Shown in pieces: positions 45,507-52,923 of a stretch of DNA of 62,815 nt; the first letter of the stretch is position 1, and every line of letters begins with the position of its first letter. The stretch covers positions 1 to 62,815 of the forward strand of contig JAFSYO010000065.1 in assembly GCA_017449925.1 (NCBI GenBank), given 5' to 3'. The DNA is from Stomatobaculum sp. Its GTDB lineage: Bacteria; Bacillota_A; Clostridia; Lachnospirales; Lachnospiraceae. The notes beneath the pieces are model-generated. The model was not told the DNA's origin, made no database searches, and worked only from the letters and a program-made list of their open reading frames with translations. Made by a program: the position numbers and the translations under genes.

Positions 45507-46625
45507 TTACTTCCTTTGCACCTCCCGGATACGCGCCCTGATCACGCGCATGATCAGTTCCACGGATTCGTCGATACCGTAGTTGGCGCTGTTGACGCAG
45601 AGGTCGTAGTTGATAGCTTTGCCCCACTGAAGGCCGGTGTAGCGGTGGTAGAAGCGTTCGTGAGCTTTGTCGTTGGCTCTTACCATATGCGCGGCATCCT
45701 TGAAGCTGAGCTTTTGGATCTCCTTCACGCGCCGGATGCGGATATCCTCCGGGGCGGTGATGTAAATACTGACGTGGGGGATCCTTGCATTCCTGAGGAC
45801 TACATCGGCGCATCTTCCCATGATGACCAGATCTTCATTTTTGGCAAGATGCTCGATGTATTCGCTCTGCTGGAAGAAGAGCGCGTCCTGTTTCGGCAGG
45901 CCGTGGAAGCGGTTGAAATCACGGACCCAGCGTTTCAGTCCCTTTAAGGACTGGTCGTCCTCCAGGTGGGATTCGACGGTGCCGCCTTGCTCATTTGCCT
46001 CCTGTTCGGCCAGCTTCCTGTCCAGAACGTCCTGGAAGATCGTCGCGTCATAATAGTTGATATGCAGCTCGTCCGCCAGGCGGAAGCCGATATCTGTCCC
46101 GGCGCTTCCGAAACTGCGGCCGATGCAGATGACCAGGCGGTCATCGCTGGAGAAGGTCCTGTGTCCCGGAATGGCAAAGGGATTCAGGGAGATCCTTGCC
46201 TTGTCGCCGATGTCCGTGGAGACCATTGCGGGCTCCAGCGCATCCAGCTCCTTCATGATGCTGTTGTACTCCGACATCAGCCGCGCCTTAGTGGGCTTGT
46301 CTTTGATGGTGCGGCCCATGCGGGCGATCAGCGCCATGGTCTTCAGGATGAATTCATTCTTCGGTGAGATCAGGAGCTCGTGGGTCAGAATATCAATGGA
46401 TTTCTCTCTGGGGCTGATCAGCGTTCTTCCGAGGGAAGAACCGACGTGGGTGTAAACGCGGGAATCCAGGTTGTAGATCCGTGTCGCCAGATCGCGGCAC
46501 CGATTCACCAGCGCCTCATGCTCCTCCTCAGTCTCCTGTTTTTCTTCAGGGATGGCTGCGGTCTGCTGCTTTTCCTCGGGGGTTTCCAGATTCTGCTGCA
46601 TTTTTTCAGTATCTTGCTTCTTCAT
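45507..46625 (-). CDS. Cytidylate kinase-like family protein with N-terminal extension
   Basis: A 372-residue cytoplasmic protein. The C-terminal half (about 163-370) matches the cytidylate-kinase-like family: LVICIGRSFGSAGTDIGFRLADEL, with GRSFGSAG in place of a classical Walker A, followed by YYDATIFQ, LVIMGRCADVVLRN, VSIYITAPEDIRIRRV and YDLCVNSANYGID. Family members bind nucleotide, but the substrate is generally unknown and they are not the essential Cmk. The first about 160 residues are an acidic Gln/Glu-rich start and a helical domain with no family I recognise. GGGGGTGA precedes the start. It lies 15 nt downstream of the transporter stop on the same strand, so the two are probably co-transcribed. 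Confidence 0.82.
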   Translation of the reverse strand: MKKQDTEKMQQNLETPEEKQQTAAIPEEKQETEEEHEALVNRCRDLATRIYNLDSRVYTHVGSSLGRTLISPREKSIDILTHELLISPKNEFILKTMALIARMGRTIKDKPTKARLMSEYNSIMKELDALEPAMVSTDIGDKARISLNPFAIPGHRTFSSDDRLVICIGRSFGSAGTDIGFRLADELHINYYDATIFQDVLDRKLAEQEANEQGGTVESHLEDDQSLKGLKRWVRDFNRFHGLPKQDALFFQQSEYIEHLAKNEDLVIMGRCADVVLRNARIPHVSIYITAPEDIRIRRVKEIQKLSFKDAAHMVRANDKAHERFYHRYTGLQWGKAINYDLCVNSANYGIDESVELIMRVIRARIREVQRK

Positions 46626-46640
46626 ATGGCTTCACCCCCT

Positions 46641-47996
46641 TTACTGAAAGAATACCAGTGTGTCTATGAGGAAAACAGGGACCAGGCACGCCAGGGACCA
46701 AAGGATATATCCGAAGAAGGACGGCATGCGGATACCGTTTTCATCGGAGATGGACTTCACCATGAAGTTCGGCGCGTTGCCGATATAAGTGATGGCGCCC
46801 ATGAACACAGCGCCGCAGGAGATCGCCTCCAGCAGCTCCACCGGGATATCGCCCAGGGTGGTGAGAACGCCGCCGGTCAATCCCAGAGTTCCGGCTGTGG
46901 TAAGGAATACCAGGTATGTCGGCGTGTTGTCCAGGACGCTGGACAGCATTCCCGTGGCCCAGAACATCTCCCAGGGTCTGGAAAGCCCCAGCTTCGGCCC
47001 CAGTTCCTTCAGGAGCATCAGGGCCGGCTGCATGGTGATAAAAATGCCGACGAAAAGTTCCGCGACTTCCTGGATGGGGCCCCAGGTAAAGTGGTTGGTG
47101 CGCCGGATGGATTCCGGAGTGGTCTTTAAGGAGAAGAACGCCGCGGCGAGGATCATCACGATCTCGATCACTGTGGGCCACCCCAGCGTCACTTCGCCGA
47201 ACACGCGGATCCCCTTGACTGTGCCGTCCGGATTCTGGAACGCCGGCATACCGGGCAGGGTGCCGCTCAACACGACCGCGGCCACGATCACCAGAAGGAA
47301 CAGGAGATTGTGGGCACCTTCCAGACGCAGCTCTGTCCACAGGGTGGTGAGCGTCGGCCGGAGACCTTCTGCCATGTCCTTCTTGTACTGGCGTTCGTCA
47401 ATGAGCCAGAACAGCGTGAGCATCAGCACCATGTTGAACAGCAGGATGGGAGCAAGATGCGCGCTCCAGAGGAAGGGGACTCCCCGCATGAAGCCCATCA
47501 GCAGCGGCGGATCGCCCAGAGGCGACAGACATCCTCCCATGTTGGAGACGAGGAAGATGAAAAAGATCATGATGTGTCTCTTTCTTCTTCGCCAGGAATT
47601 CATTTTGATCAGAGGACGCACCATCAGCATGGAGGAACCTGTGGTACCGATGACGCTGGAGAGCAGTGTCCCGATCGCAATAAACAGGACATTGACCTGC
47701 GGCGATCCCGCCAGGTCCTCCCGGAAAGTGATGTTGCCGGCTACGCAGAAAAGTCCCAGCAGCATGACTATAAAGGAAAGATAGTCATTCAGAATACTTT
47801 CCAGTACGACCTCGGCTGCATCACCCGCGCCGTAAAGAGCTGCGTAGGGGATCACAAAAGCCAGGATCCAGAAAATGACGACAGGCATCCGGTGGCGCTC
47901 CCACCATTCCGCCCGGATCAGCGGAAGCAGCGCCACACAAAGGAGCAGCCCCGCAAATGGTATGCACAGCCATGGCGGGATCAGTGAAGTATTCAT
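46641..47996 (-). CDS. NhaD/CitMHS-type sodium:proton antiporter or anion transporter
   Basis: A 451-residue polytopic membrane protein with about twelve hydrophobic segments. Conserved features include GTTGSSMLMVRPLIKMN, FIFLVSNMGGCLSPLGDPPLLMGFMRGVPF and, near the C-terminus, SSVLDNTPTYLVFLTTAG with GAITYIGNAPNFMVK. These are hallmarks of the putative citrate transporter/NhaD-like branch of the ion transporter superfamily. Annotations vary between Na+/H+ antiporter and citrate-type transporter, and sequence alone does not settle the substrate. AAAGGA lies upstream of the ATG. It follows the DtxR-family regulator gene, but a hairpin lies between, so regulation by metal is not implied. Confidence 0.85.
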   Translation of the reverse strand: MNTSLIPPWLCIPFAGLLLCVALLPLIRAEWWERHRMPVVIFWILAFVIPYAALYGAGDAAEVVLESILNDYLSFIVMLLGLFCVAGNITFREDLAGSPQVNVLFIAIGTLLSSVIGTTGSSMLMVRPLIKMNSWRRRKRHIMIFFIFLVSNMGGCLSPLGDPPLLMGFMRGVPFLWSAHLAPILLFNMVLMLTLFWLIDERQYKKDMAEGLRPTLTTLWTELRLEGAHNLLFLLVIVAAVVLSGTLPGMPAFQNPDGTVKGIRVFGEVTLGWPTVIEIVMILAAAFFSLKTTPESIRRTNHFTWGPIQEVAELFVGIFITMQPALMLLKELGPKLGLSRPWEMFWATGMLSSVLDNTPTYLVFLTTAGTLGLTGGVLTTLGDIPVELLEAISCGAVFMGAITYIGNAPNFMVKSISDENGIRMPSFFGYILWSLACLVPVFLIDTLVFFQ

Positions 47997-48020
47997 AGAA
48001 ATATATGTCCTTTCTTATAA

Positions 48021-48052
48021 AAAAACAGACCCGTATGGAATAGGATCTGTTT
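48021..48052 (-). terminator. Terminator of the DtxR-family gene
   Basis: On the minus strand AAACAGATCC pairs with GGGTCTGTTT (one G-U pair) and is followed by a T-run. It lies between the regulator and the transporter gene. Confidence 0.75.
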
Positions 48053-48083
48053 GTTTTAAAATGTATCTGGTTTGGTCTGCGGA

Positions 48084-48452
48084 TCAGCCCAGGGTCTCCA
48101 TATGGTCTTTCAGGGCCTGATAGGATTCAGGGCTTAGATCATGCTCGATCTTGCAGGCATCCTTTTCAGCGATCTCCTGCGGCACACCGAGCTTCATCAG
48201 AAGCTGAGTCAGCGTGCGGTGGCGGTTGTAGATGCGGTTGGCGATCTCGCTGCCCTTTTCCGTGAGGGAAATATAATTGTCCTCATTCATGACCACATAG
48301 CCGTTTTCGCGCAGATGCTTCATGGCGATGCTGATACTGGGCTTGGAATAGCCCATGGAATTTGCAATATCGATCGAGCGGACAACGCCCTTTTTCTCGT
48401 GAAGCATTAAGATCTGCTCCAGATAATCCTCTGCGGACTCATGGATCTGCAT
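48084..48452 (-). CDS. DtxR/MntR-family metal-dependent transcriptional regulator
   Basis: A 122-residue DNA-binding protein. The winged helix occupies about residues 6-70 (EDYLEQILMLHEKKGVVRS, SKPSISIAMKHLRENGY as recognition helix) and the dimerisation/metal domain follows. Candidate metal ligands are His78, Cys100, Glu103 and His104 (DACKIEH). In DtxR/IdeR a Cys occupies this position (C-x-x-E-H), whereas MntR has Glu, so the site looks more like an iron-sensing one. The SH3-like third domain is absent. GGGGGAAG precedes the ATG. The divergent neighbour is an iron-transport-associated protein, and a palindrome between them is a likely operator. Metal preference is inferred. Confidence 0.9.
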   Translation of the reverse strand: MQIHESAEDYLEQILMLHEKKGVVRSIDIANSMGYSKPSISIAMKHLRENGYVVMNEDNYISLTEKGSEIANRIYNRHRTLTQLLMKLGVPQEIAEKDACKIEHDLSPESYQALKDHMETLG

Positions 48453-48526
48453 TGGCTTCCCCCTTCGCGGTGTTTCTTGTTTGTTGCTTTGTATAGATTA
48501 TCATAAACGGAAAATGGAAACAAGTG

Positions 48527-48554
48527 TTGACGGGAGGTGGGGTTGTGTTAAACT
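48527..48554 (+). promoter_or_regulatory. Upstream promoter of the FeoB-associated gene
   Basis: TTGACG (48527-48532), a 16-bp spacer and TAAACT (48549-48554) would start transcription near 48561, directly at the palindrome 48562-48579. It is weaker than the second promoter nearer the gene. Confidence 0.4.
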
Positions 48555-48561
48555 GAATTAA

Positions 48562-48579
48562 AGTTAGTAAAAACTAACT
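48562..48579. promoter_or_regulatory. Candidate DtxR-family operator
   Basis: A perfect inverted repeat AGTTAGT-AAAA-ACTAACT lies between the divergent regulator and FeoB-associated genes. Its TTAG/CTAA half-sites resemble DtxR-family boxes. Binding is inferred. Confidence 0.6.
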
Positions 48580-48665
48580 ACTTCCTTTTCCTGATAAGTC
48601 TATCTTGATGCAGAACCTTAATTGCAGGATCCTCAGGTCAGCTTTGGTACAGTCCGACATCAGGA

Positions 48666-48694
48666 TTGACCGAGACTTTTTTGATTGATAAAAT
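48666..48694 (+). promoter_or_regulatory. Proximal promoter of the FeoB-associated gene
   Basis: TTGACC (48666-48671), a 17-bp spacer and TAAAAT (48689-48694) give a start near 48701, about 70 nt before the chosen ATG. Confidence 0.65.
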
Positions 48695-48768
48695 GATTTT
48701 CAGTGATCTGCCGCAACAGGGCAGAAGAGAGAGTGCCGCTATCCAGAAGCGGCGGAATGGAGAAGAAT

Positions 48769-48987
48769 ATGACACAAGCAGCAGGTCCTAATATCTATAC
48801 TACGATCATCGGGATCGTGATCCTGGTCCTGATCATACTGGCTGTCCGGTATATTCTAATGCACGGGTCGCGGAAGAGCGGAAGATGTACAGGTGACTGC
48901 GGCGGATGCGGCATGGGATGCGCGTCCCGCTTTTCCCCGGAAAAAAGACAGTTTGATGAGATCATGAAGAACCGTAAAAAGAAATAA
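48769..48987 (+). CDS. FeoB-associated Cys-rich membrane protein
   Basis: A 72-residue protein starting at ATG 48769 (GGAGAAG 5 nt upstream); ATG 48757 is an alternative. One membrane segment (about 9-28, IYTTIIGIVILVLIILAVRYIL) precedes a compact Cys/Gly cluster, CTGDCGGCGMGC, and a basic tail ending KNRKKK. This is the layout of the FeoB-associated Cys-rich family, small proteins usually encoded next to ferrous iron transporter genes. No feoA or feoB is adjacent here, so it is an orphan copy or serves a transporter encoded elsewhere. The Cys cluster could bind iron; this is inferred from the family. Confidence 0.88.
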   Translation: MTQAAGPNIYTTIIGIVILVLIILAVRYILMHGSRKSGRCTGDCGGCGMGCASRFSPEKRQFDEIMKNRKKK

Positions 48988-49020
48988 GCCGTATGCCCCG
49001 ATACCTTCTTACGACGGTCG

Positions 49021-49289
49021 GTGGGGGTATGGAGGCTAAGTCCTTGGATGCACTCCCTTCTTCCGTTACCTGATAGCTCATTTCTTGAGAGCCGTGGGGC
49101 TATAGAGTTTAAGTCCTCCAGAGCACTCCATTATTTCGTCGATGAACGAGGGAGTGCTCTGGAGAACTTTGGCATATAGCCCCACACTTCTTTGAAAACA
49201 ACGCTTTTTGGCAGCATTTTCATGCCTTTTGGGCAAGTTTTCGTCTGTTGCGAGGGAGTGCATTTACGACTTGCCGCTATTTCCCCCAC
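49021..49289 (-). repeat. Copy 1 of a dispersed ~260-bp nested-palindrome element (reverse orientation)
   Basis: The element begins GTGGGGG (49021-49027) and ends CCCCCAC (49283-49289). Its reverse complement matches 55194-55451 over nearly its whole length, with about four in five positions identical by eye and one exact 31-bp block (49075-49105 here). It contains nested inverted repeats built from GCACTCCCT/AGGGAGTGC and GTGGGGCTATA/TATAGCCCCAC types. A 61-codon frame on the minus strand (49078-49263) is shared with the other copy but looks incidental to the structure. No transposase is present, so it could be a MITE-like mobile repeat or a structured RNA. Confidence 0.85.
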
Positions 49290-49301
49290 GTTTGACTTTC
49301 A

Positions 49302-49369
49302 AGCTATACTCCACGCTCCATTTTCTTGCGCTGACTCTATGCCCATCCTTCCAGCTATAGTCCACGCTC
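49302..49369 (+). repeat. Pair of 17-bp direct repeats next to the palindromic element
   Basis: AGCTATACTCCACGCTC (49302-49318) recurs at 49353-49369 with one mismatch, 51 bp apart. They lie in non-coding DNA just beyond copy 1. No function is evident. The rest of 49370-49537 is AT-rich, with a T-rich stretch near 49444-49464. Confidence 0.6.
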
Positions 49370-49537
49370 ATCTGTCATACCATATCCGCATCTTTGGACA
49401 CTGGGGTTTAGAGAAAGAAGAGTCCTACATAAAGCCTCAGGATTATTTTTCCTTTTTTTCTGTTTTTCTGACAGTATTTTCTCATTTTTGTCGTCCTTAT
49501 ATATAGAGGGGATTGTTGTTCCCCGGAAAGGAGAAAA

Positions 49538-50224
49538 ATGAGCATCTATCAAAGCTTAAAGGAAAAATACCAGCAGCTGAAGAAACAGCAGGAAATTCTG
49601 GACAGGGTCTTGATGAATTGCCCTCCCGGTGCACTGATGACGGAAAAAAACGGCAAACATTATAAGTACTTTCAAGTTTTTCCTGCTGAAGAATGCTCCC
49701 CGGAAGACTATGCCGCGGGGCGGAAACACCGCAAAAAGCTAAAACGTTACATCCACAGCAAAGATGTATCTTTGATCCGCAGACTGGCGATAAAATCATT
49801 TTTACGAAGCTGCCGGCGAGATAATGAGCGGGAAATGAAAGCTATCCATTCTTATCTGTACTGGCACAAGGATGGTGCTGGCGCTGCGGAGAGACTGCTG
49901 AAATCCGACACTTTTAGAAAACTGATATCTGCCGTAACATTTCTATACGGCCAGAATCGCAGTTTCATTTACCCGCCCCCAGGATCACATCCACCGCGGC
50001 GGAAAGGTCTTCACAGACATAGTCGGGGGTCACGTCGTACTTGCCGTCGCTTCCGCCGCTGCCGGTCTTCACAAGAATGGTGTGAAGTCCGCCGCGCCTG
50101 CCGCATTCTATGTCCATGGTGGTGTCGCCGATCATCCAGGAGTCCTCCAGAGAAATGTTGTATTTCTCCGCGGCAGCTTCCAGAAGGCCTGTCTTCGGCT
50201 TGCGGCAGCTGCAGTCGATCTTGA
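49538..50224 (+). pseudogene. C-terminally broken gene of an unnamed family
   Basis: The frame opens with a good ribosome binding site (GGAAAGGAG) and a plausible N-terminus: SIYQSLKEKYQQLKKQQEIL, then GKHYKYFQVFPAEE, RKHRKKLKRYIHSKDVSLIRRLAIKSFL and a helical KAIHSYLYWHKD stretch. After about residue 142 (near 49965) it runs antisense through the convergent nucleotidyltransferase gene and becomes a composition-biased Arg/Ser/Pro sequence, which is not credible protein. The N-terminal part resembles proteins with a GK-YYKWY...YI...R.LAEKLA.KKYL pattern that continue into a nuclease-like domain in complete members; I recall this pattern only loosely. The likely reading is a gene that lost its 3' half when the neighbouring gene or repeat was placed here. 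Confidence 0.5.
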
Positions 50225-51272
50225 ATTCCGGCCGTTCTCCCGGGAATCCTTTGTCGGGATGATGCGGGCAGAAGAACAGATCGTCCACGTAGACGCCTTC
50301 TCTTCCGAGCAGGGTCTTCATTTTATTGAAGATGTTCTCCAGATCTTCGAAGGTCGTCTCCCCCCGGGCGATCACCGGCTGGTTGGTGACCACAATGGCG
50401 AGATATTCGGAGGAATTGATGTGCCCCAGCGCCTCTGTGACACCGGGCAGCAGTTCGAACTCTTCCTCGCGGCGGATGAAACCGCGCAGTTCATTGATCA
50501 CGCCGTCCCGGTCCAGGAAGACCGCCTTCTGTCGGTGCTTCAGGTTCCTGCGGGAGATGAAACCGGACTGCAGGTCCGCCTCCGCCTTCCTGATGCGGTC
50601 CACAGTCCCCACGTCCTTCACATACTCCGGGGAACAGTAGGCATAGACCGCCTCGCCGCGCTCTGCCATGGGCGCCAGGATCTCCTTTTCGAAATCCGTC
50701 TTCACCGGTGCCGGGACCTTGTCCAGGATTTCCTTCCGCAGAAGATAGATCCCGGCATTCACGCAGTTGTCGTACCAGTAATCCCGCACATTGTGCTTCG
50801 AATCAAAGGCGATCACCCGCCCGTCCTTGTCCGCCCGGATCAGGTCCGAGTCGAAGGGATGCGCGTTCGGATGGGCGAAAAGGACCGCCGCTGCGTTTTT
50901 CTCCAGGAAATAGCGCTCCATCCTCCCGATATCGATGTCGAAGAAAACATCTCCGAACAGCAGCAGGAAGTACGGATCCTGCATCTTTTCCTTCAGATAA
51001 TAAAAGGCGCCCGCCGTACCCAGCGGTTCGACCTCCTCGATATAATCGACCTCCAGGCCGAAGGCGCTCCCGTCGCCGAAATAGTCCATGATCTTCTCCC
51101 GGAGATGTCCCACGATCATGGTGACGCGGGTGATGCCGGCTTCCTTCAGCCGTTCCGTCTGCCAGAGCAGCAGCGGCTTCCCCAGGACCGGCGCCATGGG
51201 CTTTGGTATCTCCCCCTTCGTGATCTCCGCAAGGCGGGTTCCCTTCCCGCCGGCCATGATTACAGCATGCAT
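49965..51272 (-). CDS. Fused sugar-1-phosphate nucleotidyltransferase and HAD-IIIA phosphatase (HddC/HddA or GmhB type)
   Basis: A 435-residue fusion. Residues 1-235 form a nucleotidyltransferase: MAGGKGTRLAEITKGEIPKPMAPV (activating loop), LLLFGDVFFDIDI, and VKDVGTVDRI. Residues about 248-430 form a HAD-IIIA histidinol-phosphatase-type domain: FLDRDGVIN nucleophile motif, VTNQPVIARG, a Zn-binding arrangement CPHHPDKG with CSCRKPKTG, and MIGDTTMDIECGRRGG. This pairing matches D-glycero-alpha-D-manno-heptose 1-phosphate guanylyltransferase with heptose 1,7-bisphosphate phosphatase, which together lead to GDP-heptose for surface glycans. A mannose- or other sugar-1-P substrate is not excluded. 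No heptose synthase or kinase is in the window. The gene ends convergently inside the broken frame to its left. Confidence 0.87.
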   Translation of the reverse strand: MHAVIMAGGKGTRLAEITKGEIPKPMAPVLGKPLLLWQTERLKEAGITRVTMIVGHLREKIMDYFGDGSAFGLEVDYIEEVEPLGTAGAFYYLKEKMQDPYFLLLFGDVFFDIDIGRMERYFLEKNAAAVLFAHPNAHPFDSDLIRADKDGRVIAFDSKHNVRDYWYDNCVNAGIYLLRKEILDKVPAPVKTDFEKEILAPMAERGEAVYAYCSPEYVKDVGTVDRIRKAEADLQSGFISRRNLKHRQKAVFLDRDGVINELRGFIRREEEFELLPGVTEALGHINSSEYLAIVVTNQPVIARGETTFEDLENIFNKMKTLLGREGVYVDDLFFCPHHPDKGFPGERPEFKIDCSCRKPKTGLLEAAAEKYNISLEDSWMIGDTTMDIECGRRGGLHTILVKTGSGGSDGKYDVTPDYVCEDLSAAVDVILGAGK

Positions 51273-51455
51273 TCTTAGTTCTCCTTTTCCTGTGGTCTCA
51301 AGCTTCTCTAATCTTAACGCATTTCTCCGGGGATTTCACCCTGCTGCAAACATCATCCTCATTATAATACTGCAGAATTCGCTCCAATATTTTCACACGG
51401 CAGAAATCCTTCCCCACATTTATTGTAAACTATAGAAATCTGAAAATCTTTCCGC

Positions 51456-51461
51456 TATAAT
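51456..51461 (+). promoter_or_regulatory. -10 box of mscL
   Basis: A perfect TATAAT lies at 51456-51461 without a recognisable -35. A start near 51468 would place all three hairpin repeats at the very 5' end of the mscL transcript. Confidence 0.4.
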
Positions 51462-51478
51462 GTCTGTAATTATTCAGG

Positions 51479-51556
51479 ACCGGCATTCGACGGTTCCTGC
51501 TAATAAGGAGGGCCGGCTTCCGCCGGTCCCAGTAAAATAGGAGAACCGGCTTCTGC
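51479..51556 (+). repeat. Three 33-bp hairpin repeats in the mscL leader
   Basis: CCGGC(A/T)TNC/TG... units begin at 51480, 51513 and 51546, a constant period of 33. Each makes a small stem: CCGGC with a 4-6 nt loop and GCCGG or a near match. They sit between the -10 box and the mscL ribosome binding site, with the spacers reading AAGGAG- or TAGGAGA-like. Confidence 0.75.
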
Positions 51557-51585
51557 CGGCTTCTGTAAAAAAAGGGGGAATAAAA

Positions 51586-51999
51586 ATGGGTAAGTTTATG
51601 GAAGAATTCAAAGCGTTTGCATTAAAGGGCAATGTCCTTGATATGGCAGTCGGTGTTATCATCGGTGCAGCTTTCAAGGCCATCGTGGACTCCCTGGTGG
51701 CGGATATCATCAGCCCCGTCCTCGGATGCCTCGGCGGAGCGAACTTTACGGATATGTCCGTGGTGCTCTTTGACGGAAAGGTCACCATCGGCTGGGGAAA
51801 CTTCGTGATGGCTATCATCAACTTCCTGATCATGGCCTTCGTTCTGTTCAACATCGTCCGCAGCGCGAACAAGATCGCCGAAATGACCAAGAAGAAAGAA
51901 GAAGAGGCTGAGCCGGAGCCCGAAGCTGAGCCGGAGCCCACCAAGGAAGAAGTGCTGCTCACCGAGATCAGAGACGCACTGAAGGATCTGAAGAAGTAA
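51586..51999 (+). CDS. mscL: Large-conductance mechanosensitive channel
   Basis: A 137-residue inner-membrane protein of usual MscL length. The N-terminal amphipathic helix (MGKFMEEFKAFALKGNVLDMAVGVIIGAAF) and first membrane helix are highly characteristic, as is the second helix (GNFVMAIINFLIMAFVLFNIVR). The cytoplasmic tail is acidic (EEEAEPEPEAEPEP) and ends in the conserved helix EVLLTEIRDALKDLKK. MscL opens at high membrane tension and releases solutes during osmotic downshock. AGGGGGAA precedes the ATG. The gene has its own leader with three hairpin repeats and a terminator, so it is a single-gene unit. Confidence 0.97.
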   Translation: MGKFMEEFKAFALKGNVLDMAVGVIIGAAFKAIVDSLVADIISPVLGCLGGANFTDMSVVLFDGKVTIGWGNFVMAIINFLIMAFVLFNIVRSANKIAEMTKKKEEEAEPEPEAEPEPTKEEVLLTEIRDALKDLKK

Positions 52000-52034
52000 T
52001 CGGAAACACCAGAGGAAATGAACCAACTTATCAA

Positions 52035-52072
52035 AAACCGCGGAACTTGCCTGACTGGCAGTCCGCGGTTTT
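52035..52072 (+). terminator. Terminator of mscL
   Basis: AAACCGCGGA (52035-52044) pairs with TCCGCGGTTT (52062-52071) and is followed by T and C residues. Confidence 0.88.
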
Positions 52073-52146
52073 CTTATGAAACCAGATATCTTTATGTGAG
52101 AACCTTCGGAATATCTCAGGAAAATTACGAGGGGGTTGGAAATTAC

Positions 52147-52818
52147 TTAGTTTATCTTCCGTATATATAGGACGTTGCTGAAAAGATTTCCTAAAAGAGG
52201 AAGGCTCCCGGTGGATCCGTTCAGATACTCGGAGGCTGAGATCCTGTATTCCTTCCCCCAGGAGACGATCCGAAAATAGCGCTCGCCGCTTTCCTGGTCC
52301 TCCTCGTATCCGATGACCGTGACATAATGGTCCCGGGCCCGGACCTCGGTGCGTATCCCGTTCCGGTACAGCGCCACGCCGTGTTCCCCTTTCCTGTCGT
52401 GGAACCCGGGGCCCACGGAAAGGATAACGGGGATATCGTTCTCCAGCATTTCACAGATCGTTTCCGGCAGTTTCCTTCTCGGCACCGCCCAGCGGGCTCT
52501 GTAAGGCCACCCGCGTTTTCTGGCCCGGCGGTTGAAAGCGATGGACATGGAAAAGCCGTTCAGTCCTATATGGCTGTATACCCGGGCAAGTTTTCTGTCC
52601 AGCCTGGTGATGAACTCCTCGTACTTCTTGCCCCCGCGTTTTCCGATTCCTCCTGCGCCGCCGGTCCGCCAGTCCTGCTCCATCAGGTACAGGAGCAGGT
52701 CCGCAAAGCCGATCAGCCCGCAGCCGTAACTGGCGATACGCGGACTGCGGAATTCATTCTGATTGCCGGCGAAGTAAGTGTGTTTCAGTTCCGCCAGTGC
52801 TTTGTACTGTCCCTGCAT
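52147..52818 (-). CDS. C39-like cysteine peptidase family protein
   Basis: A 223-residue protein. A candidate nucleophile cysteine lies in ASYGCGLIGFADLLLYL (near residue 33) and a candidate histidine in RARDHYVTVIGYEED (near 164), followed by IVSWGKEYRISASEY; this order and spacing resemble papain-like/C39-type peptidases. The middle segment is basic (RRARKRGWPYRARW). No signal peptide or membrane helix is evident, so the location is uncertain. It is not fused to an ABC transporter, so it is not a bacteriocin exporter protease. GGGGGAAAAG precedes the ATG. Catalytic competence is inferred from only two motifs. Confidence 0.65.
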   Translation of the reverse strand: MQGQYKALAELKHTYFAGNQNEFRSPRIASYGCGLIGFADLLLYLMEQDWRTGGAGGIGKRGGKKYEEFITRLDRKLARVYSHIGLNGFSMSIAFNRRARKRGWPYRARWAVPRRKLPETICEMLENDIPVILSVGPGFHDRKGEHGVALYRNGIRTEVRARDHYVTVIGYEEDQESGERYFRIVSWGKEYRISASEYLNGSTGSLPLLGNLFSNVLYIRKIN

Positions 52819-52923
52819 CTTTTCCCCCGATAGTTTCTCCCTGGTCTCAATGTCGTCCCGGGCTTTCTTGTTTCCTAAGACTACCGTCCCCAGTTAAGGC
52901 GGAACGGTCCGGTCCGGAATGCT

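Noticed and set aside
46741..47987. Several long open frames opposite to or shifted from the transporter gene
   Set aside because: They are shadows of a GC-rich membrane protein gene. Only the frame 46641-47996 (-) has membrane helices and family motifs.
48988..49537. tRNA or rRNA gene in the long gap
   Set aside because: The gap's structure comes from the dispersed palindromic element; no cloverleaf with a TTCRA-type T-loop or CCA end was found.
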